64,000 nt of DNA, taken from positions 48,864,581-48,928,580 of the forward strand of contig OX442314.1 of the NCBI GenBank assembly GCA_949358305.1. Reading direction: 5' to 3'. Under the pieces are notes generated by a model that was not told the DNA's origin, made no database searches, and saw only the letters and a program-made list of their open reading frames with translations. The position numbers were made by a program, and so were the translations under genes. The DNA comes from Strigamia acuminata. Its lineage: Eukaryota > Arthropoda > Chilopoda > Geophilomorpha > Linotaeniidae. The stretch's first letter is position 1. Each line of letters begins with the position of its first letter. Positions 53,286-63,900 of the stretch are shown here, one piece after another.

Positions 53286-56200
53286 ATGTCAGACAAAGAC
53301 GAGCAATCCACGTCTGAAACCGAGCAGAGAATGCCCGAGAAGGGAAAAAGGACCTCCGACTACCACCTGAGATCGGATGGTCCCGTCCCTGAAATGTCCG
53401 CAAAGGCGAAAGCCCGAGCGAATAAAAGGAGAGCGAAGGCGCAGAAAGAGGAGCAAGCTGCATCGCTCGCGGCCCTAGACGGGCCAGAGCGAGAGCGGGT
53501 TCCCTTGAATATGCAACCCTTCGAGGATACCGATCCGGAAGCCATAGAAAATCGAGAAGAAATTCGCGACGTATCGCCAGGACGAGTATCGATATTGATG
53601 ACCGAGGAGACGAATGAAGCTCCGAAAATAACGGTCACGGTCGGCACGAACCCATCGCCACCCACGGCTCAGACGTCCGTGGAGCAAACCCCACGAAAAA
53701 ACGACGGCGGGACCCCGATAACCCCCCGAGTTACGGCGAGTCCTGCGGTTGTTTCCTTCGAGGTATCTCACCTAATTCGGTTGACACGGCAAGCTGCCCA
53801 ACTGAAAGCGATGATAGACATTCCAGTAGGAACGTCAGTCTGGGAATCGATTACTCTACTCACTGACGCTATCTGCGCGGCACAAGCCCCGACGCCGGTC
53901 GCAAGACCAGCAGCGGAGACGCCCATGCCCCAGGTAACGCCCAGTGACACCGGAGGTTTCGCGCCAGACCCCAACCGGGCACTTCACCAATCCAGAGAGA
54001 AGGCCCGCGAAGAAGCCAGACAAGAAGCGACTAATCGCCAACGAAGACTGAGCGCAGAGCGGCGAGAACTCTGGAAGGAAGAGGAAGAAAGGGAGCAACG
54101 CGAAAGAAGAACCACCGAGAGAACAGAAAAACTGGTCCAAAAAATGAGGGAGGAACGAGAAGCTAAAATTCGAAAAGAATGGAACGCCACGGTGGAAGGG
54201 CGACATCGAGAAGCTCAAGAGTACGAGGACCAATTTCAAGCGCTCGTAGCTCAAAGAAAAGCAGAAAAGCTACAAATGCTGCGAGAAGAAGCCATTTTAC
54301 AACACCAAAAATGGGAAGAACAACATCGCGAGAGGTTGAGAGAAGAGGAAGCCAGAAAAGAAAAGGAACAGTTCCTGAAAGAGAAAGAGGAATGGGACCG
54401 AGTCAGATGGACCGAAGAGTACAAAGCAAAGAAACAAGCCATAATAGATGAGCAAAAAAGATGGGAAGCCGAAAACTGGGAGAAAGAAACAGAAAAGTTC
54501 CAAAAAGAGTACGAACAAGGTGTCTCGGGCAGGAAGAAAAGGGAAGAAAACCCGAAACGGAAGTCAGAACCCCCAAGCGGCTCTGATACCGACACAGGAG
54601 AAGATGCAGCAAAGCCGGCAAAAACGGCAAAAAGGGGGAAATCTCAAAAGAGAGACGGATCGGTCCCAAAAACAAAGGACCGTCACCCCTCAAAAAGATC
54701 CGAGACGGGAGCAGCCATCGACGCGTTACTCGAAAAGAAAAACGCAAATAAAAATCGGGAACGCCCCGAGAGCGAGGAAAACAGATGGCATTCTTTTTGC
54801 GAGAACAACGACGGAGGGGAGCCGCCGCCATCCGAAGGCTCGAAACAGAAGAAGGCTGGCGGAGAGACCCCACCGAGAGGGCCGAGGTTTCACCCCCAAG
54901 GAGATCCCTCCGAGCCCTCCGATTCGTCGGACGACGACCATCCGAGTCGACCGTCTACAGGAAGGAGTCAAGAAGGCAGCGATGGGCACCGGTCGAACCG
55001 GCCGAATGCTTCAGACCGCTCTTCCCGGAGCTCCAACCCTCGTTCAGAGGAAGGGAACTTTCAGGACTCATCTGGCCGACATTACACGATGTCTGAGCTA
55101 GGCCGAGCCCTGCTGAACTCTTTCAGAAGAGAAGGAATCGATCTAGGCCATCCAGGCGACGAACATAATCGCGCTGGAGAGAGGGTTAAGCGCAAATATG
55201 GCGTACGAAACGAACCAAGCAGTGAAGCCACGGGTAACATCCGCTGGCAACACTATATTCAAACGCGATTTGACGGTTCGTGGAAGGCCGGAGACCGCTT
55301 CCTGGACGAAGTAATGCGTATCAAGAAAGCGACAAAAGCCACCGTCGCCGACATGCTAACCCACGGGCTAGTGGAGCTAACTACGGGGTCAGCTCGAGAA
55401 TGGTACCAGGGACTGAAAAACCCAACCTGGGACGATTTTCTCGTCCGTTTCGATCTCCGATACGGCGAGACTCCAGACGAGATCAGTAACAAATTACGGG
55501 GTCTACGACAAGCCCCAGGAGAAACATTAGCCGACTACGACGCCCGAGCGAAACTCCTGTTTGCAAGAGCGCCGTACGAAATAAACCCCGCTGGTTTTAC
55601 GATGATCTTTTACGGAGGATTATCGGCCCACTCGCAAAGAATTCTGCTAGACATGCGTGCACCCCGCACTGGCGATTACCAAGATGTCAGTAACTATCTT
55701 CTAACAAACACGTTAGAAATAGAACAGCGGTATTACGCCACTCTGCCCCCGGAAGAAGCTGACGCGCACGAGAAGCGGTTGCAGACGAGCGCCGAACGCC
55801 ACAAGACCTCAGAAAAATTAATGAGGCCAAGTGAATATTTGAGCGGCATAATGAGTCTCACCGAAGCATCCTTCGGACGAATGCTGACGCCTAAAGCAGG
55901 CAGTATTCTTCCAGCCAACCCGATAGCTGCCCCAAAGAAAGCACCGGCAGCGACGGCGATGCAGGTGACCTCGACGGACTCCACCCAGATGGAGAAAGTC
56001 GAAGAGACAACACCTCTCGCCACGGCTAAAGAAGAGGAGCCAGCATCGAGCGACGAGGAAGCCCTAAATGAGCACCTCGAAAACTTATCGACGGGATGCG
56101 ACGATCAAGGTCCCTATTTGCACCATGCACACCGGGCCTTGGCAATCACACAATTCAGAGCACACCTGCAAGCAACAAAAGCGAGAGGAGCATTGGGAGG

Positions 56201-56426
56201 AAAAAGACGATTCCCGACGCCCTTCGTCCCGAAAAAACCGGGATTCACTCCCACAGGGGATAAAAGTAACATCAAATGTTACAGCTGTGGAGAATACGGC
56301 CACTACTCAGATAAATGTGAGAAAACCGTCAAAGAAAAGGACATCATGCAAACCATGATGAAAATGATGATGGAGTTAAGAACTGATCTGGCAAAAAACT
56401 TCCAAGCGCAGGCGTCGCCGAAATAA
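53286..56426 (+). CDS. gag: Element 3 Gag with long coiled coil and CCHC knuckle
   Basis: 1,046 aa, about twice a usual gypsy Gag. The N-terminal ~230 residues are Pro/Thr/Ala-rich and charged. Residues about 235-425 are an almost continuous Glu/Arg/Lys/Gln coiled coil. Residues 425-600 are Ser/Arg/Asp-rich and basic or acidic by turns. Residues about 650-800 match the Retrotrans_gag capsid pattern (SAREWYQGL, TWDDFLVRF, ETLADYDAR). A CCHC zinc knuckle C998-C1001-H1006-C1011 lies near the C-terminus, followed by a Met-rich tail. The ATG at 53286 follows the PBS by about 70 nt. The last codons contain the -1 slippery site; the stop is TAA at 56424. Confidence 0.92.
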   Translation: MSDKDEQSTSETEQRMPEKGKRTSDYHLRSDGPVPEMSAKAKARANKRRAKAQKEEQAASLAALDGPERERVPLNMQPFEDTDPEAIENREEIRDVSPGRVSILMTEETNEAPKITVTVGTNPSPPTAQTSVEQTPRKNDGGTPITPRVTASPAVVSFEVSHLIRLTRQAAQLKAMIDIPVGTSVWESITLLTDAICAAQAPTPVARPAAETPMPQVTPSDTGGFAPDPNRALHQSREKAREEARQEATNRQRRLSAERRELWKEEEEREQRERRTTERTEKLVQKMREEREAKIRKEWNATVEGRHREAQEYEDQFQALVAQRKAEKLQMLREEAILQHQKWEEQHRERLREEEARKEKEQFLKEKEEWDRVRWTEEYKAKKQAIIDEQKRWEAENWEKETEKFQKEYEQGVSGRKKREENPKRKSEPPSGSDTDTGEDAAKPAKTAKRGKSQKRDGSVPKTKDRHPSKRSETGAAIDALLEKKNANKNRERPESEENRWHSFCENNDGGEPPPSEGSKQKKAGGETPPRGPRFHPQGDPSEPSDSSDDDHPSRPSTGRSQEGSDGHRSNRPNASDRSSRSSNPRSEEGNFQDSSGRHYTMSELGRALLNSFRREGIDLGHPGDEHNRAGERVKRKYGVRNEPSSEATGNIRWQHYIQTRFDGSWKAGDRFLDEVMRIKKATKATVADMLTHGLVELTTGSAREWYQGLKNPTWDDFLVRFDLRYGETPDEISNKLRGLRQAPGETLADYDARAKLLFARAPYEINPAGFTMIFYGGLSAHSQRILLDMRAPRTGDYQDVSNYLLTNTLEIEQRYYATLPPEEADAHEKRLQTSAERHKTSEKLMRPSEYLSGIMSLTEASFGRMLTPKAGSILPANPIAAPKKAPAATAMQVTSTDSTQMEKVEETTPLATAKEEEPASSDEEALNEHLENLSTGCDDQGPYLHHAHRALAITQFRAHLQATKARGALGGKRRFPTPFVPKKPGFTPTGDKSNIKCYSCGEYGHYSDKCEKTVKEKDIMQTMMKMMMELRTDLAKNFQAQASPK

Positions 56427-56444
56427 ATTCAGCTTCGTCTGCGC
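56393..56444 (+). promoter_or_regulatory. -1 ribosomal frameshift signal between gag and pol of element 3
   Basis: The heptamer A AAA AAC (56393-56399) is in register with the gag frame (GCA AAA AAC). After a 6-nt spacer comes a 9-bp stem, GCGCAGGCG (56406-56414) with CGTCTGCGC (56436-56444), all Watson-Crick but one G-U, around a 21-nt loop. The gag TAA lies in that loop. The pol frame is open from 56387. This is the classic retroviral arrangement. Confidence 0.88.
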
Positions 56445-59400
56445 CAGCCGCGGAAATTAAAAAGAAGAAATATCACACTGGACCCGCAGGTCATGCCTTG
56501 GCAGAGGCACAGATCAAAGACCGCATACAGATCGTTCCGAAGAAGGAGGAAAAAGTGACGTTAACGAGTATGCAAGTGAGAACGAAACCGGAGGTCGACA
56601 TGGATTGGACGGACCTTCCGTTCAATCTGGAGGTTGAGCCCCAGACATTACGCGTATTTCACTGCAATGTCACGAAAGCACATTGCGAAACTCTGTGTAT
56701 GCTGCCAGTGGAGATAGAAAACCAAAAATTGTTCGGTCTACTGGATTCAGGAGCGGATCGTTCATTCATATCCGAAGATATAGTAAAAGACTTGGATATT
56801 GGAAAGAAGGTGGCACAAGTGAACGCGAACGTAGAATTGCTCACCGCCAACGGCTACGTCAAGCCGAAGGGCGTAGTTCGCATCATGATCGACTGGACGG
56901 GGGGGAACCTGTCCCACCCCTTCATAGTCTTGCCATCCCACGACAAAGTATTCCTCCTAGGGATGGACATCATGGCGAAACTGAAAATTCAGCCAAACCC
57001 GATAACCCGTTCATGGAACTGGATAAGTCCCGAGGGAGAACGGTCAGTCCCCGTAGTTCCCCAAAAATTACTGGACGAAGCCAAGGACAAAGAGGAATAC
57101 GGAAGAGGATTGCGAAAATTCGTCCAAGATTACGATTTCGCAGCCTTCACTCTGGAATTACAGAGGAGTAACGTCGTGGACACCCTGGTCGAGGAGGCAG
57201 CACTGCGTGTTAACGAGGCATCGCTACTAAGGCGAGTGCTTCGAAAGCATGAAAGAATTCTGACCAAGACACCTGGTCGAACGACGGAAGCAACACACGA
57301 AATAGTCTTAACCACAGACAAGCCGATTCGAGTGCCTTACAAGGGGATGAACCCCCAGAAAAGAGACATCGTGACGCAAATGTGCCAAGACATGCTCGAC
57401 AAGGGCATAGTAACGCAAGCCCTGGGCGAATACGCCATGCGGATCGTCCTGGTGATGCGTCCAGGCTCGGAACCTCGACTATGCATTGATTATCGCCCCC
57501 TGAACGCGATAACGGTTATAGACCCGATTCAGATGCCGTCTATAGACTCGATCCTCCGGGAACTGAGCCCGTTCAAGTGGGTAACCACCATGGACCTGTC
57601 AAAGGGGTATTGGCAAGTGGAGCTAAAACCCGAAGACAAACTGAAAACGGCTTTCTACTCCCCGATAGGAAGACTAATGTTCAACGTGATGCCGTTCGGG
57701 CTTGTAAACGCCCCGAGCACGTTCCAGAAACTGATCGAAAGCGTGTTGGGAGATATGCTGCACGACTTCGTGTGGGCGTATCTCGACGACATCATAATAA
57801 CGTCGGACACATTCGAAGAACATATAGACCACATCGATAGAGTGGTCTCTCGCCTAGCCAAGGCAGGACTCCACATCCATCCAGGGAAGAGCAAGTTTTG
57901 CAGGAAAGAGCTTGCCTTCCTAGGATATCGAATAGGAGTCGAGGGAATCGCGATTGACCCCGAAAAAGTCAAAGCAATAAACGGATTCCCCGCCCCCGAA
58001 GATATAAAAGGTGTCCAGAGATTCATGGGCATGGTCAATTTCTTCGGCCGACTACTCTCTGGTCTGGCTGAAGTGGCCGCGCCTATAACGGATCTCTTAC
58101 GAACGGATAAAGAGTTTGAGTGGACGGTCCAGTGCGAGGCCGCATTTAGCACTATCAAGCAAATGCTGGCTGACGTCGAAAAGATGCCATTGCCGGACCT
58201 AAACCGACCGTTCGTGTTGCACACCGACGCGAGTAAAATCGGACTGGGTGCAGCCCTTCTGCAGACCCACGTGTACAACGGAATCTCGCAAGAAGTACCC
58301 TGTATGTTTATAAGCAGAAAAATACAGGGCGCGGAGAAAAATTATACGGCAACGGAACTAGAATGCCTAGCCGTAATTTGGGCAGTTCGGAAATTTCGCG
58401 ACTATCTGGAGTACACGAACTTCGAGGTTCAGACAGATCACCAGGCACTAAGCTGGTTGATGAAGCTCAAGGAACCCTCCGGCCGACTCGCACGATGGCA
58501 ACTGGAGTTAATGGCGTGCGATATAACAATTACGTACCGCCCCGGGAAGTACAATCATGTGGCCGACGCCCTCTCGAGAGCCCCAGCCTCTGACCCCCAA
58601 GGACCAGACGACGACGGCGAGGACGACACCCACCTCTTGTACTGCCCGACTCCACGGAGAATATGGCGTTTGCGAAAGGCGAACGAGCTACCAGTGATGG
58701 AGCCTGAAGATAGAACGTTTTGTGGTTTTTGGACTCGAACATACCAGCCAGCTGGGACAAACAATTCAACATCCGAAATTCAATCTCCGCCCCCCGGAGA
58801 AACCCACAAAACACTACTACGCGCCTTCACAGCAAAAATTGAAGAAAAAACACAATACGCTCCACCCACGAGACGTGAGTTCGTCGAACACCAGGCAGCA
58901 GACACAAAATGTCAAATTATAACGCAATATTTGCTGAACGGCGAATTTCCGGAAGGGATGACAAACCCACACCGCCGGAAACAGTTCGTCAAAGAAGCAA
59001 CAAGCTACCTCATAGATGATGAACTCCTGGTAAAATACCACCCGACGTTTCAAGATGACCTCAGCGGAGCGGGAAACTCGGTTAAAGTGGTCGTGCCGGC
59101 ATCGCTGCACACCCGACTGTTGTGGCTGATGCACGGACACCCGCTCGCCAGCCATTCTGGCGTGGCGAGGACCCTTTATCGAGTAAAACAACTTTTCTTC
59201 TGGCCGGGCGCGCGGCAAAAGATAACGAAATTTATCCGACACTGCCCCCGGTGCCAAGCGTGCAGACCGCGAGATAAAGTGGCCAGAAACGCCATGTCTC
59301 TCGGACCCTACGCACCGTTTGACTGCTTAAGCATAGACTTGATGGGCCCCAAGCCCACAACGGGAAACAAGAACATGTATATTCTCGTAATTATGGACGT

Positions 59401-60529
59401 GGCCACCCGATGGCCGGAGCTGTACGCCCTCGCGAAGCCCTCGGCTGAAAACATAGTCGAGTGCCTTTACGACGTGGCAATGCGATTTGGGTTTCCCAGA
59501 AAACTCATTTCGGATAACGGCCCCCAATTCCGATCGAGAATATATAAGGACTTCTGTAGAAAATTTAAAATGGATGCATCAAACACCTCCACGTATAATC
59601 CTCAGACAAACCCAGTCGAGAGATTAAATAAAGACATAAAATATGCGCTGACAGTATTCACCGATATTCACAATCGATGGGACGAATACCTGCGAGAAAT
59701 CGCTTTCAGCATTCGCTCAACCGTGTCAAGAACACGCGAATTCTCACCGGCGTACCTCAACTTCGCCCGCGAATTAAGGATGCCATGGGACCCACGCGTT
59801 GCCGAAGCTGTTAACGTATTAGACCCATCGAGCCCACACGAGTACGTGTGCCGGTTGGAACAGACTATATCCGACACATACCAGCATATGATGGCGCATA
59901 TTTTCAACATGAGAGAAAGAATCGCAGATAAAGAAGGCGATCTCGCTTTCGCGAACTTTAAAGTGAATGATCTAGTGTGGAAGGAGGCACACACGTTGTC
60001 CAATGCAGCGAGGGGCATCGCCGCAGGTTTAGCCGACAAGAGGGACGGTCCCTATGTAATTGTGGCCGAACACGGCGGCAACGCATACCAACTACGCCGC
60101 TTAGAGGACAACAAAAATTTTCAGTCGATACATGGCCGAGATTTAAGGCCATATCTGCCAGAGTTTCCCCAAGAAATCTGGCTGGAAGGTCAGACACACA
60201 GCGGCCAAGGGGGCACCGTGGTCGACACGTTCCAAAAAACAAATGAAGCTGAAAATATAGCGGAGGACGAGGATGAATTCTTCGACGCCGAATCTCCGGC
60301 CGACGAGGCTCCAGCACAGCCGGAGCAAGCAATTTCGGAGAGGGAGGAAGCAGAAGAAAGTACTTCTGAAATGGAAAATAAAAAAATTAGTAATGAGAAA
60401 AATGCCAACACATCGGAGATGAACGAGCAAGTAGAGTCACGATCTACGAGCACGTCGAAAATCAACCTTCGACCACGACGAAGCAATAATCCGTTCATTC
60501 GGGACGGCAAAGTCGTGGGGAAGAACTAA
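56396..60529 (+). CDS. pol: Element 3 Pol (protease, RT, RNase H, integrase), made by -1 frameshift
   Basis: About 1,377 codons after the shift. The frame has no early ATG: the first in-frame Met is well downstream, which fits a Gag-Pol fusion. Residues numbered from the TTG at 56498: protease LLDSGAD, D83; reverse transcriptase IDYRPLN near 330, TTMDLSKGY D366, YLDD 428-431; RNase H HTDAS D577, E622, QTDH D647; integrase zinc finger H881/H886/C916/C919, catalytic D947, D1006 and E1041. A GPY/F module follows (KRDGPYVI near 1181-1188). The last ~120 residues are acidic then basic (LRPRRS) with no chromodomain. The linker between RNase H and integrase is about 170 residues, much shorter than in element 1. 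All catalytic residues are present. Confidence 0.93.
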   Translation, partial: KLPSAGVAEINSASSAPAAEIKKKKYHTGPAGHALAEAQIKDRIQIVPKKEEKVTLTSMQVRTKPEVDMDWTDLPFNLEVEPQTLRVFHCNVTKAHCETLCMLPVEIENQKLFGLLDSGADRSFISEDIVKDLDIGKKVAQVNANVELLTANGYVKPKGVVRIMIDWTGGNLSHPFIVLPSHDKVFLLGMDIMAKLKIQPNPITRSWNWISPEGERSVPVVPQKLLDEAKDKEEYGRGLRKFVQDYDFAAFTLELQRSNVVDTLVEEAALRVNEASLLRRVLRKHERILTKTPGRTTEATHEIVLTTDKPIRVPYKGMNPQKRDIVTQMCQDMLDKGIVTQALGEYAMRIVLVMRPGSEPRLCIDYRPLNAITVIDPIQMPSIDSILRELSPFKWVTTMDLSKGYWQVELKPEDKLKTAFYSPIGRLMFNVMPFGLVNAPSTFQKLIESVLGDMLHDFVWAYLDDIIITSDTFEEHIDHIDRVVSRLAKAGLHIHPGKSKFCRKELAFLGYRIGVEGIAIDPEKVKAINGFPAPEDIKGVQRFMGMVNFFGRLLSGLAEVAAPITDLLRTDKEFEWTVQCEAAFSTIKQMLADVEKMPLPDLNRPFVLHTDASKIGLGAALLQTHVYNGISQEVPCMFISRKIQGAEKNYTATELECLAVIWAVRKFRDYLEYTNFEVQTDHQALSWLMKLKEPSGRLARWQLELMACDITITYRPGKYNHVADALSRAPASDPQGPDDDGEDDTHLLYCPTPRRIWRLRKANELPVMEPEDRTFCGFWTRTYQPAGTNNSTSEIQSPPPGETHKTLLRAFTAKIEEKTQYAPPTRREFVEHQAADTKCQIITQYLLNGEFPEGMTNPHRRKQFVKEATSYLIDDELLVKYHPTFQDDLSGAGNSVKVVVPASLHTRLLWLMHGHPLASHSGVARTLYRVKQLFFWPGARQKITKFIRHCPRCQACRPRDKVARNAMSLGPYAPFDCLSIDLMGPKPTTGNKNMYILVIMDVATRWPELYALAKPSAENIVECLYDVAMRFGFPRKLISDNGPQFRSRIYKDFCRKFKMDASNTSTYNPQTNPVERLNKDIKYALTVFTDIHNRWDEYLREIAFSIRSTVSRTREFSPAYLNFARELRMPWDPRVAEAVNVLDPSSPHEYVCRLEQTISDTYQHMMAHIFNMRERIADKEGDLAFANFKVNDLVWKEAHTLSNAARGIAAGLADKRDGPYVIVAEHGGNAYQLRRLEDNKNFQSIHGRDLRPYLPEFPQEIWLEGQTHSGQGGTVVDTFQKTNEAENIAEDEDEFFDAESPADEAPAQPEQAISEREEAEESTSEMENKKISNEKNANTSEMNEQVESRSTSTSKINLRPRRSNNPFIRDGKVVGKN

Positions 60530-60909
60530 AAATAAAAGAAAATGTGATAACATGGAGCGGAGGCCTTGTAAAATAAAAAGATTTACTTACGAGAGCTGCT
60601 GCACATGTTGAGACGCGAAAAATTAGCTAAATCCAAACTTCGCAACGAATTGTCGCAGTCACCACTAACAGACGAGAAGTTATGACGTAGCGGGCGACCA
60701 CGTGACAACGAAACCACGCGGTCGACCCCGTAGCGTCATTGCCAGCACGGCGGATCTCGCAAAATACGAGACGCGTTCGAGACCCACAATTCTCAGCGTC
60801 GATAGGCCCAGTTTCCGACTGTTTTTAACACGACGAGACGTGTTTTTGCTTCTCCCCCAAAGAGAAAGACAAAGACCTCTCAAACAAAACTTCATTTTCC
60901 TAAATTGAA
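60530..60909 (+). other. Spacer between pol and ORF3 of element 3
   Basis: 380 bp with no gene. It holds a good plus-strand acceptor, TTTTTGCTTCTCCCCCAAAG (AG at 60861-60862), 47 nt before the ORF3 ATG, which could serve a spliced subgenomic mRNA. Confidence 0.45.
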
Positions 60910-63900
60910 ATGGCCGATCGACGCAACCCACGATTAGAGCCGAGCGCATCGTCGAGAGACGAGAGCGACGGCCTAATCGTAAATGCAGAAGAAGATGAGA
61001 ATTGGGACGAACAACCGCCGTTGCAGGTAAATTAGTGTGATTTCCCCAGAGAAATCACATAATTCTTTGAATCTGTTGCATCCAACCCAGATTGGAGCGT
61101 GACTTGTGACTGATATATTTCTTTCTGTTTTATTGTTGATTTAAGGCTGGCTAAAAACCCGAGAGTGGACCCAGATTCACCTCGGAGTCAAGGCCGCCAA
61201 AAAACTAGAACAAAGGAAGTGTTCGCGGAATGGCGTCGTGGCAAACCAAAACCAAAACTAAAGGTTTTCTTTCTTTTAAATTTAAACATCGTAATAAATT
61301 AAAATACGATTAGAGTTAAAATAAAAAAGTTTAACGTAAGAAATTAAAATTTAACGATCGGTTTTGCCTGCGACCCCTTCCAAAAAAGCGGATCACCTGA
61401 GTTCAAAAGTAGTGTTGGATCAGCGCTACGACGGCGGAGATCATCGCAGAACTGCGAAACAAGAAAATAAGACCGACGGCCGCAACAAAAGAAAGGAGTT
61501 GCTGCCACCGTCGATCTTGAGCATATTTCTGATCCCCATCGTTAACTGGGATTTATTATATTAATCTTGTGATCTAAAATTATTCAGGTCGACCCGCTAG
61601 AATCGTGGGACGCCCTGCCTCCGACGGCGTCAACCGCCAACAACATCTTTCGCGGAGCCCTGCCGATTTACCTGCGGCAGGCCTATCCTGCAGAGACCAG
61701 CGCCTGGAAAATCCGATTGATGTATTCCAGGACCCTCGAGGAAAAATTCGAGCGATCAAAAACGCTGGTCGAGTGCATGACGAAGGAGATGAGGGAGCGA
61801 GTGGGGCCGCGGATCCCACCCGATGCGGATCCGCCGAGCCCCGTTTACTCCGGGTACCTGGAAGAGGCTTACCCAGGCACGGTGGCCGAGCTGCACACCT
61901 CCCATAGGTGGAGCGAGGCCCCGACCTTGGCAGCCCGCCAGAGAATAGTGGACGACGAGATCAAACGCTTAAAGCGCACCGAGACTCACGGAGTAACCCG
62001 AGTTCTCGAGAGAAACGGTTTCTCCCCCGAAGAAATCCGTAGATGGCTTCGCGACATCGAAGAAGATCATCTGACACCCAGATGGATACCGCCGGCGAAT
62101 TTTACGGCCACGCAGTCTGAGATGTGGCAGTTATACCACGCTGGTATCCTGGGAAGTCGCCGCCATCACAGAAGATCGAAGCGTCCGGCGGAGTCCGCCC
62201 CACGCGGACCCGCACGAAGAAGACAGGCCGTCTCCCCAATAGAGGCCGGCCCGTCAACGAGCCGCGACTACCGCAGCCGCTCGAGCAGCTCCAGTTCCCG
62301 AACTCGAGTTGTCGTGCGCTCGGAGTGTCGCCGAGTAGTAACGCTCGAGCCTGCCTCGCCAGACGACGCGCGGGCTGAGCGAACAGTCGAATCTTCCGCC
62401 CACTGGGCTGCGAGGACCGAGACACACCAAGATCGAGGAAAGAAAAGATCCTCGTTGTTCATGGCGATTACCACACAGTCGTCAGATCAATCCTCGTCGC
62501 GACGAACCGTCTCATCACACCAGAGACCGAATTCTCCGACGGACGTCCCCCAGAGGACGGCCCAACGAAGATCCGTCGCAGCCAGCACCCGGAGGAATCG
62601 AAAGCGCAAAGTACGTCAGAAGTTGCGAGCACAATCCCTGATAGCTAAGGGATTAGAGAAGGAGCGAGAGATGGCCGCCGCGAAACGGTCCGAACCCCAG
62701 AGTCTCGGACCCACGGCTGGACCGTCCAGGCGCCAAGCAGAGATTGATTTGGGAGAGTTGACGGAAGAGCAAATGTCCCCAGATGAGTCGGACAAAGATG
62801 GGCCGGTTACAAAACAGGATCTGGCCGTAGCATTGAAGAACGCCTTCCGAGGATACGCGGCCAACCGGCCGTCGGGCTCAACACCGGCTGTGCCCACCGC
62901 GCTTGTGCCCCCACAAGTGCAATCGCGATGGCCGCCACTCCTCGAGGGTACAAACCCAGCCGTGACCGCTTGGACCCCTCCCCGGATGATTCCGGTGGGG
63001 GATCCAGCTCCGAAGCGGGTCAGATACGATAATCTACCCGGGCTGGGCCGTCCACCGTCACCCCCAACGCCACGAGTGTGTCGACCTTATCGCAACGCCG
63101 AATGGTACGCCCAGCGAGAGATGGACGCTCGATGCCGGCGTGAAGCGGCCTATCCCCCACTCAGCGAGCTACAAGAATATCTGGCCGAATACGAGAACCC
63201 CGCGATTGCCGAGTTGGCCATACGACAGGCCGACGCCGCCCAAACCCACCACATCAATTGGGCGATCGAACAGATGCGGACGCTGTCACAACAATTCAGT
63301 GGCAATCCGGACCGCGCTCACCCCTGCCATCGGAGCAGTTTGAATTTGGCAGTGACGAACGTCATGGCCCAGCTGCTGTCCCTGGGCGTCTTCTTGGACA
63401 GTCGGCAGGCTATGGCGGCCTGGACAATCGTCGACCGTGAGGGAGTTCACCTTCCTCGGGCGTTGTACCAGGTATGGGCCGGATGGACTCCTGAGCCCGC
63501 CTCGCTGCGCTTCGACCTGGCCAGGAATACGGAGAACCCAGGCCTGCAGTTTTCGAAGATGCGTTCGTTGGCATTCCGCTACCGGAACCCCGGAGTCCAC
63601 CCTTCCTTGTTGCGAACAATTCGGGAGGCTCCGGAGATACCGGGAACGACAGCGAGCCTCCCACAGGCCATCGAGACCGCCCCCCCAGAGGCGGCGGTCC
63701 AACCATACATACCGACCCCAAAGCCGGTATTCCCAAAGGAGAAGCGGTATGCGAATCGACCCAAATTGATTCCGAAGCGCTCCAACCGAGGACCGCGAAC
63801 TCCTCCGCTGCCCTCTCCTTCGCCACCAGCGGCAGAGCTGGCCGCTCTTACAACAGAGCCGGCTACGCCACCGTTGGAGAGTCCAATGGAGATTCCACTT

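Noticed and set aside
53212-54873. Several long minus-strand frames rich in Ser, Leu and Phe opposite element 3 gag
   Set aside because: Mirror of the Glu/Arg/Lys coiled-coil codons on the other strand.
56498-56500. TTG at 56498 as the start of element 3 pol
   Set aside because: Not an ATG; the frame is open further upstream into gag and the -1 slippery site explains pol expression.
61364-61564. 66-codon plus frame in the ORF3 intron
   Set aside because: Begins with TTG, lies in the predicted intron and does not join in phase to either side.
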